Shown here piece after piece: positions 29,767-39,012 of a stretch of 64,000 bases of DNA. Location of the stretch: contig NZ_CABFMQ020000002.1 in NCBI RefSeq assembly GCF_901905185.1, forward strand, positions 62,001-126,000. The letters run 5' to 3'. A program made the translations under genes and the position numbers. The stretch is from Methylocella tundrae (GTDB lineage: Bacteria; Pseudomonadota; Alphaproteobacteria; Rhizobiales; Beijerinckiaceae). The notes beneath the pieces were generated by a model. The model did not search any database. It was not told the origin of the DNA and saw nothing but the letters and a program-made list of their open reading frames with translations. Each line of letters opens with the position of its first letter. The first letter of the stretch is position 1.

Positions 29767-30509
29767 GACAATCCATTCGCTAGGGCTTGACGTTCAAGGG
29801 AGGGCACAGGTTCTCGACAGGATCAAGCGTCAAACCAAGGACATAAGGAGCACTATTGACATCATTCAAAGCCGGCGCGCGCGAAGATAGGCCAAGCGGG
29901 CGCCGCAACGGATAATACCGCCGGAGCCTTAAAAAAAGCTGCAAGGTATTTCGCATTTTTTCCGGTAAGAAGCTACGGGCTCCAGGTTAATTTGAGCTGG
30001 ATTGACCTCTTGCCTTACTCCGCTTTGGGTAGCCCCATGACGCGCGGCGCAAGGCGCGCTGTCGTTTGGGTCGCAATAGCGCCCCAAGACCCTTTGACCT
30101 TAAAGCGTCTCGGGCGGCCGCGCCGCCAACCCGCAGATCCCGCCCAAGCGCATTCCCGTCCGACGACGCTGGCAGGGCAACGCCCGCGCGCCTGGCCGCA
30201 ATCCTCAGCCGGTGTGGTTTTGTGGCTTTGTGATCGAAGATTGGGCGCGCTGGCGCGTTTTTACGCTGGCTCAGCCTTTCCCGCCTTTCCGACGCGACAG
30301 CGAACCAGAGTCTAGATAACTATAAGATAATACGCGTTTATTCTATCTTTTGCGCGCGCTCGCGGCCAAGGCGGCTCTCTGTCCTGTTAAGAGGTGTGAC
30401 GTGGCTTCCGCCGCGAGTGGCACAGTCATTGCTGAGGTTTTCGTGACTGTTTGCGCTGCTTCCGTCAAAAACCACATTGATGGGCGGCCTCCCGGAGAAG
30501 ACAAAGCCG
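29767..30509. other. Intergenic region before the peptide-type ABC operon
   Basis: About 740 bases without a credible gene. An AT-rich stretch (TATAAGATAATACG around 30320-30335) could hold the operon promoter. TTGACA at 29856 has no good -10 partner. The unusually long leader may carry regulatory sites for the DeoR protein of the operon, but I see no clear operator. Confidence 0.4.
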
Positions 30510-32087
30510 ATGATCGATCGCCGCACCTTCCTGTCTCACGCCGCCACACTCGGGGCCGGCGCCGCCTACGCCAGCATCAATCCCGGTTTCTTCATCTCGT
30601 CCGCCTTCGCGCAAAGCGGGAAGACCCTGACGTTTCTTTCGGCCGAAAACATCACCGGAAACTGGGACCCCACCGCCCATACGACGCTGTCGCAGAAGAA
30701 TGTCGAAGGCTTCGTGATGGGTTTTCTGACCCGCACGCCGATGCGCCTCGATAATCCGCAACAGACGACCGACGATCTCGCGACAGGGATCACCCTGCTC
30801 GACCCCAGCAGGCTCGAGATCAAGCTGCGAAAAGGCGTCGTCTTTCATGACGGCAAGCCGTTCAAGGCGGAGGACGTGAAGGCGACGTTCGAGTATGGCT
30901 CGCGCGCCGATCGCCCGGCGCAATGGTATCCGGGATCGAACGAGACGCTGACCATCACGACGCCCGACGATTATACAGTGATCGTCGACACCTCGAAGGG
31001 CGGCTATCCGGCTCACCTCTTTATCTTCCTTGCTTCCTTCCTGCCGATCATGTCCGCCGACGACGTGAAGGGCGGCCCCTCAGGGCCTTTGACGCAGCGC
31101 CTCAACGGCACCGGGCCGTTCAAATTCGGCGAGCAAAAGGGCAATGAGACGATCCTCAAGGCCAATCCGACCTATTACGCGGGCGCGCCCAAAATCCCCG
31201 AGATTCATTTCAACTTCGTCGGCGACGCGACGACACGGATGCTCTCGCTGATGAATGGTCAGGCCTCGATCGTCGAGCGCCTCGAGCCCGAACAGGTCGA
31301 CACGCTGAAGAAGAATCCGGCGATCGCGATCAGCAGCGTCGTCTCCGTCGAAAACAAATATCTCTGGTTCCGCTGCTCCAAGCCGCCGTTCAATGATCCG
31401 CGCGTGCGTATGGCCGCCTGCCACGCGATCGACCGCGCGCAGATCCTCGATATTCTCGGCTCCGCCGGGCACGCTTCGAGCAATTACGTGTCGCTGGTGA
31501 AATTCGGCTATGTCGATCTGAAGAACTATCCCGCCTATGATCCCAAAGCGTGTCAGGCGCTGCTGGCTTCGGCCGGATTTCCAAACGGCAAGGGCCTTCC
31601 CCCGCTCGAATATATCACCTCGGCCGGCTTCTATCCGAAGACGAAAGAATATGGCGAGGTCATCACCGCCATGCTGCAGGAGCAGGGTTTTCCGGTGACG
31701 CTCACAGTGCTTGAGCCCGCGGCCTGGAACGAGCGCCTCTATGATCGCCCCGGCGGCGGTCCCGGCCATATGATCGATTGCGGCTGGTCGACGGGATCGC
31801 CTGAGCCGGACCTCGTGCTACGCACGCATTTCCATTCAAGCTCAAAGCGCATCACCGGCATCGTTGATCCGGAGATCGACGCCTCCCTCGACAAAGAGCG
31901 CAATGCGCCGACACTCGATCAACGCAAGGTCGTTCTACAGACGGAGACCATGCCTTTGCTCGCGACCAAGGTTCCAGCCCTCTCGCTCTTCACCTCGGTG
32001 ATGATCCACGCCATGCAAAAGGACCTGACGGGCCTCTTTATCTACCCTGACGGCTCGATGGACGCTTCCAAATCGACCTTCGTCTGA
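30510..32087 (+). CDS. Tat-exported ABC substrate-binding protein, family 5
   Basis: The 525-residue protein starts at ATG 30510 with GGAGAAG upstream. Its N-terminus DRRTFLSHAATLGAGAA is a twin-arginine signal, suggesting export in a folded state. The body has the family-5 (DppA/OppA/NikA) pattern: LRKGVVFHDGKPFKAEDVK, NGTGPFKFGEQKGN, and the VRMAACHAIDRAQILD helix. Ligands of this family include peptides, nickel chelates and opines. The downstream hydrolase and kinases suggest an amide-linked small molecule here; nickel is possible because urease is close but less likely. Confidence 0.88.
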   Translation: MIDRRTFLSHAATLGAGAAYASINPGFFISSAFAQSGKTLTFLSAENITGNWDPTAHTTLSQKNVEGFVMGFLTRTPMRLDNPQQTTDDLATGITLLDPSRLEIKLRKGVVFHDGKPFKAEDVKATFEYGSRADRPAQWYPGSNETLTITTPDDYTVIVDTSKGGYPAHLFIFLASFLPIMSADDVKGGPSGPLTQRLNGTGPFKFGEQKGNETILKANPTYYAGAPKIPEIHFNFVGDATTRMLSLMNGQASIVERLEPEQVDTLKKNPAIAISSVVSVENKYLWFRCSKPPFNDPRVRMAACHAIDRAQILDILGSAGHASSNYVSLVKFGYVDLKNYPAYDPKACQALLASAGFPNGKGLPPLEYITSAGFYPKTKEYGEVITAMLQEQGFPVTLTVLEPAAWNERLYDRPGGGPGHMIDCGWSTGSPEPDLVLRTHFHSSSKRITGIVDPEIDASLDKERNAPTLDQRKVVLQTETMPLLATKVPALSLFTSVMIHAMQKDLTGLFIYPDGSMDASKSTFV

Positions 32088-32103
32088 TCGCTCGGGAACG
32101 CGC

Positions 32104-33084
32104 ATGTTCGTGCTCAGTTTTCTGGCGAGACGTCTGGCGCAAGGCGCCCTGATCGTCTTTCTGGTGTCGCTGCTGATCTTCACCTTGCTGCGCGTCGTGC
32201 CGGGAGACCCGGTGCGGCTGATGGCGGGCGGCATGGCGCCAGAGGCGCTGATCGAGCAGATCGCAACGAGAATGGGATTGCGTGATCCGATCCTCGTCCA
32301 GTTTGGCCGCTACGCCAGCCATGTGGTTGCCGGCGATCTCGGCGAGTCCTTTGTGCGGCCCGCCAACGGCGCCGCGACCGGAGGCGCGAGCTTTGACGAT
32401 TCAACACGCGGCGAACGGGCGAAGGTTCTCGATCTCATCGGCGAGACGCTGCCGATGACGCTCCAACTCGCGGCCGTCTCGATTGCTCTTGCGCTGGCGT
32501 TCTCCTTTCTGATCGGCATTCCCGCCGGACTGTCGCCGGGCCGATGGCCGGACCGCCTCGGCTTTTACATCTCCTCGCTATTCATCTCATTGCCCAACTT
32601 CTGGCTCGGCATCGTGCTCACCCTGCTGTTGTCGGTCAAGCTCCGCCTGCTACCCGCGATCGGCTATCAGGGATTTGCCTACACGATCCTGCCGGCCATC
32701 GTGCTCGCGGTCGAATTATCGCCGGCGCTGATCCGCACGCTGTCCGGCTCGATCGCCTCGATCATGCAGGAGCCCTTCATCGCGACCGCCAGCGTGCGCG
32801 GCCTCAGCCGGCCACGCATCATCGTCAATCATGCGCTGCGCAACGCATCGGCGCCCCTTCTCAATCTGCTTGGCGTGCAGTTCAGCGGCCTGCTCGGCGG
32901 CGTTCTGATCGTCGAATATATCTTCGATTATCCGGGGCTCGGCCTGCTCACGATCAACGCCGTTCTGCAGCGGGACTTTCCACTGATACAGGGGATAGCG
33001 ATCGTCACCAGCGCTATTTTTGTCCTTATCAACATCGCGGTCGACCTTGCCGCCACCATGATCGATCCGAGGCTGGACTACTGA
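32104..33084 (+). CDS. ABC transporter permease, DppB type
   Basis: The 326-residue inner-membrane permease begins FVLSFLARRLAQGALIVFLV, the typical DppB N-terminus, and has RVVPGDPVRLM and a periplasmic segment before helices 2-6. The EAA loop is visible as YIATASVRGLSRPRIIVNHALRNA-like FIATASVRGLSRPRII. It starts 16 bases after the binding-protein gene and its stop overlaps the start of the second permease, forming one operon. Confidence 0.92.
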   Translation: MFVLSFLARRLAQGALIVFLVSLLIFTLLRVVPGDPVRLMAGGMAPEALIEQIATRMGLRDPILVQFGRYASHVVAGDLGESFVRPANGAATGGASFDDSTRGERAKVLDLIGETLPMTLQLAAVSIALALAFSFLIGIPAGLSPGRWPDRLGFYISSLFISLPNFWLGIVLTLLLSVKLRLLPAIGYQGFAYTILPAIVLAVELSPALIRTLSGSIASIMQEPFIATASVRGLSRPRIIVNHALRNASAPLLNLLGVQFSGLLGGVLIVEYIFDYPGLGLLTINAVLQRDFPLIQGIAIVTSAIFVLINIAVDLAATMIDPRLDY

Positions 33085-33998
33085 TGGCGGCTATCGACGC
33101 TTCGCTTCCCCATTCGCCGGCGCCGCGCAGCGCGTCGATCTCACGACGAATCTGGAGAGCGTCGCTGGCCCTGAACGAATTTCGCGTCGGCCTCGCGCTC
33201 TTTACGATGCTGCTTCTCGCCGCCGCCTTCTATCCGGAGCTCAGCGGGATTGATCCGACCAAGATGAATGTGCATGACAGGCTGCTGGCGCCGATCTTCA
33301 TGGGCGACCATTGGTCGTTGCGCCACCCGCTTGGAACGGATCAGATCGGCCGCGACATGCTGGTGCGCAGCCTTGTCGGCCTGCGCTACTCTTTCCTCAT
33401 TGGCGTCTCCACCGTCGCCGTCATGTTATGCATCGGCTGCTCCCTCGGCATGATCGCAGGCTATTTCGGCGGCAGGATCGACATGGGGATCATGCGCCTC
33501 ACGGACGCACAACTCTCCATCCCGATGATCATCCTCGCCATCTCGGTGCTCGGCGTTTCGCGGCCAACCATTCCGGCCATCATACTGGTGCTTGGCCTCT
33601 CGAGCTGGCCGATCTATGCGCGCGTCACGCGCAGCGTGACGATGACGGAAAGAAAGCGCGAATATGTCCGCGCCGCGCAGCTTATGGGCGCATCCGACTT
33701 TCGCATTCTGACGCGCCTTCTCGCGCCGCTCATTGTGCCGCCGATCATCTTCGTCTCGGCGCTCGACGTCGCGCGCATGATGATCTTCGAATCCATTCTC
33801 GGCTTCATCGGACTTGGCGTGCAGCCGCCGACGCCGACCTTCGGCAATATCATAGCCGACGGCCGCAAATATCTGCTCAACGCCTGGTGGATTGCAACAA
33901 TGCCGGGCGTCTTTCTGTGCCTGACGCTCACCTCGATCAATCTGATCGGGGCCTCGCTCGAACGCGCCCGCAATCGCATCCATGGAGGCGCCTCGTGA
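33084..33998 (+). CDS. ABC transporter permease, DppC type
   Basis: The 304-residue permease starts at ATG 33084, overlapping the stop of its partner by one base. It has the DppC features: N-terminal helix, HPLGTDQIGRDMLVRSLVG, six helices, and EAA loop REYVRAAQLMGASDFRILT-type segment (YVRAAQLMGASDFRI). The C-terminus NLIGASLERARN is standard for the family. It pairs with the upstream permease to form the channel. Confidence 0.92.
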   Translation: MAAIDASLPHSPAPRSASISRRIWRASLALNEFRVGLALFTMLLLAAAFYPELSGIDPTKMNVHDRLLAPIFMGDHWSLRHPLGTDQIGRDMLVRSLVGLRYSFLIGVSTVAVMLCIGCSLGMIAGYFGGRIDMGIMRLTDAQLSIPMIILAISVLGVSRPTIPAIILVLGLSSWPIYARVTRSVTMTERKREYVRAAQLMGASDFRILTRLLAPLIVPPIIFVSALDVARMMIFESILGFIGLGVQPPTPTFGNIIADGRKYLLNAWWIATMPGVFLCLTLTSINLIGASLERARNRIHGGAS

Positions 33999-35842
33999 AC
34001 ATGCAAGCGCCGGTCCTTTCCGTGCGCCGCCTCAGCGTCGATCTGAACGCCGCGTCCGGCCGACGGCCGATCATATCCAACGTCAGCTTCGATCTCGCGC
34101 CCCAGGAAATTCTCGGCATCATCGGCGCCAGCGGATCGGGCAAGACGGTGCTCTCTCGCGCGCTGGTCAACTGGATTGATCCGCCCCTGGAAATCGTCTC
34201 CGGAGCTGTGACATTCAAAAATCAGAACATTCTTGAGCTGAAGGGAACGAAGCTCCGCGAGGCGCGACGGGAAATCGCCTATGTTGGAGCCGATCCAATG
34301 GGCGCGCTCGATCCGACCTTGCCGGTCGGACGGCAGATCGTCGAAAAGCTGCGCGCCGTTGCGCCTGAGATCGATGCGACTGAAGCCCGCGAGCGCGTCA
34401 TCGACCTCCTCGCCGCCGTTCGTATTCCTTCGCCGAACCATCGCTTCCACGACTATCCGTCGCAGTTCAGTGGCGGCATGATGCAACGCGCGCTGATCGT
34501 CGACGCGCTCGTCACCAACCCAGCCTTTCTGGTGGCGGATAATGTGACGCAGCCGCTCGACGTCACGGTGGCCGCGCAGGTTCTGCGATTGCTTCGTGAA
34601 CTGACGGACAGGTTCAAGACCGCGATCGTATTCGTCTCATCTTCCCTGCCGACCGCCATCGAGGCCGCCGACGAAATGCTCGTCCTCGCCGAAGGCGCCG
34701 TCGTGGAGCGCCAGACGCCGCGCGATCTGATCGCTTCGCCGCAACATTCCTATACGCGATCTCTCATCGCGGAAATTCCCAAGATCTGGACGAATGATGC
34801 GATCGAGGTCGCGCCGGTCGAAAGCGGCGCAGCCGTCATCAGCGTTCGCGAAGCAATGCGCTTCTATCGCGTCAAGAAGCGGGGAACCTTCGCGAGCTAT
34901 AGCGAGGTGCGCGCGGTCCGCAATGTGACCTTCGACGTTTTCGCAGGCGAGAATTTTGGCGTCGTCGGCGAATCGGGTTGTGGAAAATCCTCGCTGATGC
35001 GGCTGCTCAGCCGGCTGGAGCTTCCGAATTCGGGACAGATTCTTTGCGACGGGAAGGATATTGCAGCTCTATCCGGCAAAAGCCTTCTTAAATTTCGCCG
35101 CGATTTCCAGCTCGTCCTGCAAGACCCCTTCGGCTCGCTTCCCCCGCGCACGTCCATCGGCGCGATCATTGAAGAGCCGCTGCGAACACATGGGGTGAAC
35201 CGCAGGCAGGCGCGCGATCGGGCCATCGCCGTGATGGGCGAAGTCGGGCTTCCAGCCGGGCTTTACGATGAATTGCCGCTCGGCCTCAGCGCCGGCCAGC
35301 GCCAGCGCGTCAATGTCGCCCGCGCGATGGCGCTGGAGCCAAAAGTGCTGATCATGGACGAGACGCTCTCGGCGCTCGACCAAACGGAACAATTCAAGCT
35401 GCTCAACCTGTTCGAGCGGCTGCAAGCCAAGCACGGTCTGACCTACGTCTTCATCTCGCATGACCTCGCCATGGTGCGCCGCGTCTGCAACCGCATCGCC
35501 GTGATGTATCTCGGCGAAGTCGTGGAGCTGGCCGAAAACACGCGGCTCTTCTTTGATCCCGGCCATCCCTACACGCGCGCGCTGCTCAGCGCCGTCCCGA
35601 CGCTGGAGGAGCGCCGCTATCGCTCCGAAGATTGCCTCCTCGAGGGCGAGCCTCCAAACCCCATCGACTTGCCGCCGGGATGCAGTTTCGCCAGCCGCTG
35701 CCCCCATGTGTTCGAGCGCTGCCTGCACGAAAGCCCCGTCCTGATGTCACGCGGCGGCAAAGACCTCGCAGCCTGCTTTCTTATCGATCCAATGCGGGCG
35801 CCGCGCGGCGAGACGCGGAGCCAGACAAGGCAAGCTTCATGA
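33995..35842 (+). CDS. Fused double ABC ATPase with degenerate first half
   Basis: DppD-DppF-like fusion, 615 residues, from GTG 33995 (GGAGG six bases upstream, GTGA overlap with the permease). The first ATPase has Walker A GASGSGKT (about residue 45) and signature FSGGMMQR, but its Q-loop reads YVGADPMG, Walker B reads VADNVTQPLD with Asn in place of catalytic Glu, and the switch His is replaced (VSSSL). The second half is intact: GESGCGKS, LVLQDPFG, LSAGQRQR, IMDETLSALD, FISHDL, plus an oligopeptide-type C-terminal Cys motif. The transporter probably has one catalytic and one regulatory site. Confidence 0.9.
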   Translation: MNMQAPVLSVRRLSVDLNAASGRRPIISNVSFDLAPQEILGIIGASGSGKTVLSRALVNWIDPPLEIVSGAVTFKNQNILELKGTKLREARREIAYVGADPMGALDPTLPVGRQIVEKLRAVAPEIDATEARERVIDLLAAVRIPSPNHRFHDYPSQFSGGMMQRALIVDALVTNPAFLVADNVTQPLDVTVAAQVLRLLRELTDRFKTAIVFVSSSLPTAIEAADEMLVLAEGAVVERQTPRDLIASPQHSYTRSLIAEIPKIWTNDAIEVAPVESGAAVISVREAMRFYRVKKRGTFASYSEVRAVRNVTFDVFAGENFGVVGESGCGKSSLMRLLSRLELPNSGQILCDGKDIAALSGKSLLKFRRDFQLVLQDPFGSLPPRTSIGAIIEEPLRTHGVNRRQARDRAIAVMGEVGLPAGLYDELPLGLSAGQRQRVNVARAMALEPKVLIMDETLSALDQTEQFKLLNLFERLQAKHGLTYVFISHDLAMVRRVCNRIAVMYLGEVVELAENTRLFFDPGHPYTRALLSAVPTLEERRYRSEDCLLEGEPPNPIDLPPGCSFASRCPHVFERCLHESPVLMSRGGKDLAACFLIDPMRAPRGETRSQTRQAS

Positions 35843-36732
35843 AGCCGGCCGCCGATTCTGAAGATCTGTGGATTGAACGGAACTCGCGCGCTAAGCTTTG
35901 CGATCTCAGCCGTGGGCTGCGCGCGCTCGTCGAGCACCGCCCCGCCTATCATCTCATCGGAACCCCCGCGATGGCCCTGCCCGAGCTCCGGCTGCAAACA
36001 ATCCTGACCGAGCTTGGCAAGCATGGCCGCGTCTATGTCAAGGAACTTGCCGAGACCTTGCACGTCAGCCGCGAAACGATCCGGCGCGACCTCAAACATC
36101 TCGAACATGAGGGGCATCTGCGCTGCACCTATGGCGGCGGCGTCAAGCAGCAGACCGACGGAGATCAGCCGGTTTCCGACAGGATGCGCGTCAATGCCCG
36201 CGAGAAGGCGCGCATTGGCGCTAAAGCCGCCGAATTCGTCGCCGACGGCATGAAAATTTTCATCGACGCGGGAACGACGACGCTCGCCTTTGCGCGGCAT
36301 CTCGCCGGCCGCAAGCGGATGACCGTCTACACCAATTCGCTGGATGTCGCGCAGGCGCTCGGCCAGCAGGCCGTGGGGGATATCTTTATCATCGGCGGCA
36401 AGCTTCGCCCGGAATATCGCGCCCTGCTCGGCCCGACGACGATCGAGGCGATCGGCGAACATCTCTTCGACATGGCCTTCATCAGTGTCGCAACGGTCGA
36501 CTACCGGCATGGCTTCATGGACTTCGGCGAAGAGGAAGCCGCCATCCGCCGCGCCCTGGTCAAACAATCGAAGCAGATCGTCATGCTGGCCGACAGCTCC
36601 AAGTTCGGACGCGAGGCGCCGAACCGCACGCTGAGCGCTCGTCAGATAACATCACTGATTACCAATTCGCCCGTCGACGCGGACTTTTCCGCCGAACTTG
36701 AACAAGCCGGAGTAAAAATTTTCTATGTTTGA
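35839..36732 (+). CDS. DeoR/GlpR-family transcriptional regulator
   Basis: DeoR regulators bind DNA via an N-terminal helix-turn-helix and sense phosphorylated sugars through a C-terminal isomerase-like domain. Visible features are ELGKHGRVYVKELAETLHVS with ETIRRDLKHLEHEGHLRCTYGGG, then IFIDAGTTTLAFARHL and MLADSSKFGR. The ATG at 35839 overlaps the ATPase stop (ATGA) and gives 297 residues; the ATG at 35971 gives a more usual 253. It is embedded in the operon and likely controls it in response to a phosphorylated intermediate, which fits the kinases downstream. Confidence 0.9.
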   Translation: MKPAADSEDLWIERNSRAKLCDLSRGLRALVEHRPAYHLIGTPAMALPELRLQTILTELGKHGRVYVKELAETLHVSRETIRRDLKHLEHEGHLRCTYGGGVKQQTDGDQPVSDRMRVNAREKARIGAKAAEFVADGMKIFIDAGTTTLAFARHLAGRKRMTVYTNSLDVAQALGQQAVGDIFIIGGKLRPEYRALLGPTTIEAIGEHLFDMAFISVATVDYRHGFMDFGEEEAAIRRALVKQSKQIVMLADSSKFGREAPNRTLSARQITSLITNSPVDADFSAELEQAGVKIFYV

Positions 36733-38992
36733 AACGAAGTCTGAAACGGCGGCGACGCCGATCATCAACGCCGGCGATCTGCACCACCTGATGGACGAGG
36801 TTTCCGCCATCGGTGGCGGACCCGACGGCTCGATGAATCGCCTCAGCCTGTCGCCGGAGGACGCCGCAGCGCGCGACTGGCTGGTCTCATTTCTTCAAAG
36901 CGAAGGACTGAAGGTCGCGGTCGATCGGATCGGCAACATTTTTGGCATTCTCGACTGGGCCGGCCCCGATGCGCCGACCGTGATGACCGGATCGCATCTC
37001 GACAGCCAGCCGAATGGCGGGCGCTTCGACGGCGCCTATGGCGTCGTTGCGGCCTGCGCGGCCGTGCGGGCGATCAAGCGCGAAGTCGAAGCGAGCGGGC
37101 TAAGGCCCAAAGCCAATTTGATTATCGTCAATTGGACGAATGAAGAAGGCGCAAGGTTTCAGCCGAGCCTTCTCGGCAGCGCCGTCTATGCCGGCGAGAT
37201 CGACGCGGCCTATGCGCTTGCGCGCCGGGACGGCTCAGGCGTCAGCGTCGGCGAAGCACTGGATGCGATTCAATATCTCGGCGAAGCGGCGCCGAAGATC
37301 CCCGACGCCTATATCGAACTCCACATCGAAGGCGCAGCTTCTCTGGAGAACGCGGGACTTCGCTTTGGCGTTTTCAGCCGCTACTGGGGCGCGGTCAAAT
37401 ATCGCCTCGCCTTTCTCGGCAGACAGGCGCACACCGGACCGACGCCGATGGCGGAACGGCGCGATGCGCTTCTGGCCGCGGCCCATCTCATCACTGAACT
37501 AAAAGGCATGGCGGATCGCGCAGGTCTCGAACTGCATACTTCCGTCGGACGGCTCGAAGTCTCTCCCAACTCGCCGAATGTCGTCCCGAACGAAGCTGTG
37601 CTGTTCATCGAACTGCGGTCTGGATCGCCCGAAGTTTTAGCGGCCGCCGAAAGAGAACTTGAGCTTAAAATCAGCCAATCGGCGGAGCGCGCGGGCGTTA
37701 TGTTCGAAGTCCGCTCCATCGATCGGCGCAAGGCCGGGCTGATGGACGAAGGCCTCGTTCGGCTCGCTCAGGATACGGCGCGCGATTTCGACGAAAAGGC
37801 GCTGCTCCTCGATACGATCGGCGGCCACGACGCGATCAGCATGACCGCTGTCTGTCCGTCCGTCGTCATCGCCGTGCCGAGCGTCGGCGGCGTGATGCAT
37901 CACCCATCCGAATTCACGAGCGAGCCGGATCGCGCGCTCGGCGCGCAGATCCTCGCCGGGATGCTATGGCGCTTTTGCGTCAATGGCGACGTCCTCGCCG
38001 CGGACAATCCCTCCGGAGCTTTGCCCATGAACGCGCCCGCAGACATCAAGACCGTTGAAGAGCGATCGCTTGAGGCGGCTATCGCGTCCGCGCCGGAATG
38101 GGCGGGTCTGACGTTCCGCTATTGGCGCGCGGCGCCGGCCGTCATCTCGCCGACGCATCGCGCTGTGGACAGTTCGTGCTTCGCAGTGGATGTTGGCGAC
38201 GCGCCCCAGCGTTTGTTCGTCAAAATCCTGCATCAGGATCTCTGGCCGACGGTCGATCCCGTCAACGCCTTCGAGGCCGCAAGCATAGCCGCGGAACTTG
38301 GCGTAACGCCTTCGCCGCGGCGCTTTTGTGAGGCGCAACGCGCCACTGTGTTCGACCGGCTCGATGAGTCGTGGCGCACCGCGACCATGGACGACATCTC
38401 CGGCGAACTCATTCTTTCTAAAGTCATCGCGGCAAAGAAAGCGATCAACGCCGGGCCTCGTTTCGCCCGCGATTGGACGATCTTCGACGGCATTCGCCAA
38501 ATGCGCACAGACCTCGAGGCGGCGGGCGCCCAAGCCGCAACCGACGCCTGGTGGATGCTCGACGCCGTAAATGATGCGGAGCGCGCTCTTTCCGCCGCCG
38601 GATGGGATATAAAGCCATGTCACGGCGACGGATTGGCGTCGAACATCATGATAGGGCCGAGCGGCGCCATTCAACTCGTCGACTTCGACAACGCGTGCAA
38701 TTGCGACCCCTATTACGATCTCGGCGTGTTGCTCAACGAAGCTTTCGCCTTCGAAGAGGAAATGCTTGCGGGGATAGAAGAATTCGATGGAAGCGTCCGG
38801 CCCCAAGCGCTCAACCGCTGCCGCCTTTACGCCATTGCCGATGATCTCTACTGGGGACTCTGGGCGAGCCTCATGAACGTCGTTTCAGCACGAAAGGGCG
38901 TTGAATTTCTGAAATATGCGCAGTGGCGGCTTCTGCGTTGCCGCATGACGATTCGCGATGCGCGGTTCGAGGATATGCTGAGGCATCTGTAA
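36725..38992 (+). CDS. Fusion of M20 amidohydrolase and APH/choline kinase-like domain
   Basis: This 755-residue protein joins two enzymes. Residues 1 to about 415 are an M20 hydrolase of the N-carbamoyl-amino-acid/allantoate amidohydrolase group: metal-site motifs GSHLDSQPNGGRFDGAYG, NEEGARF, ELHIEGA and MHHPSEF are present. Residues from about 455 to 755 are an aminoglycoside/choline-kinase fold with FVKIL, the catalytic loop CHGDGLASN (about 632) and metal motif LVDFDNA. M20 carbamoylases normally stand alone, so the fusion suggests consecutive hydrolysis and phosphorylation of one substrate. It overlaps the regulator gene by eight bases. The substrate is unknown. Confidence 0.88.
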   Translation: MFETKSETAATPIINAGDLHHLMDEVSAIGGGPDGSMNRLSLSPEDAAARDWLVSFLQSEGLKVAVDRIGNIFGILDWAGPDAPTVMTGSHLDSQPNGGRFDGAYGVVAACAAVRAIKREVEASGLRPKANLIIVNWTNEEGARFQPSLLGSAVYAGEIDAAYALARRDGSGVSVGEALDAIQYLGEAAPKIPDAYIELHIEGAASLENAGLRFGVFSRYWGAVKYRLAFLGRQAHTGPTPMAERRDALLAAAHLITELKGMADRAGLELHTSVGRLEVSPNSPNVVPNEAVLFIELRSGSPEVLAAAERELELKISQSAERAGVMFEVRSIDRRKAGLMDEGLVRLAQDTARDFDEKALLLDTIGGHDAISMTAVCPSVVIAVPSVGGVMHHPSEFTSEPDRALGAQILAGMLWRFCVNGDVLAADNPSGALPMNAPADIKTVEERSLEAAIASAPEWAGLTFRYWRAAPAVISPTHRAVDSSCFAVDVGDAPQRLFVKILHQDLWPTVDPVNAFEAASIAAELGVTPSPRRFCEAQRATVFDRLDESWRTATMDDISGELILSKVIAAKKAINAGPRFARDWTIFDGIRQMRTDLEAAGAQAATDAWWMLDAVNDAERALSAAGWDIKPCHGDGLASNIMIGPSGAIQLVDFDNACNCDPYYDLGVLLNEAFAFEEEMLAGIEEFDGSVRPQALNRCRLYAIADDLYWGLWASLMNVVSARKGVEFLKYAQWRLLRCRMTIRDARFEDMLRHL

Positions 38993-39012
38993 TCTAAAAA
39001 GGGCGGACCATA

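Noticed and set aside
29856..29861. TTGACA as a -35 element
   Set aside because: No plausible -10 hexamer lies 16-18 bases downstream.
30510..35842. Nickel importer for the neighbouring urease
   Set aside because: Family 5 includes nickel binders, but the operon partners are a hydrolase and kinases, and it is transcribed away from and independently of the urease genes.
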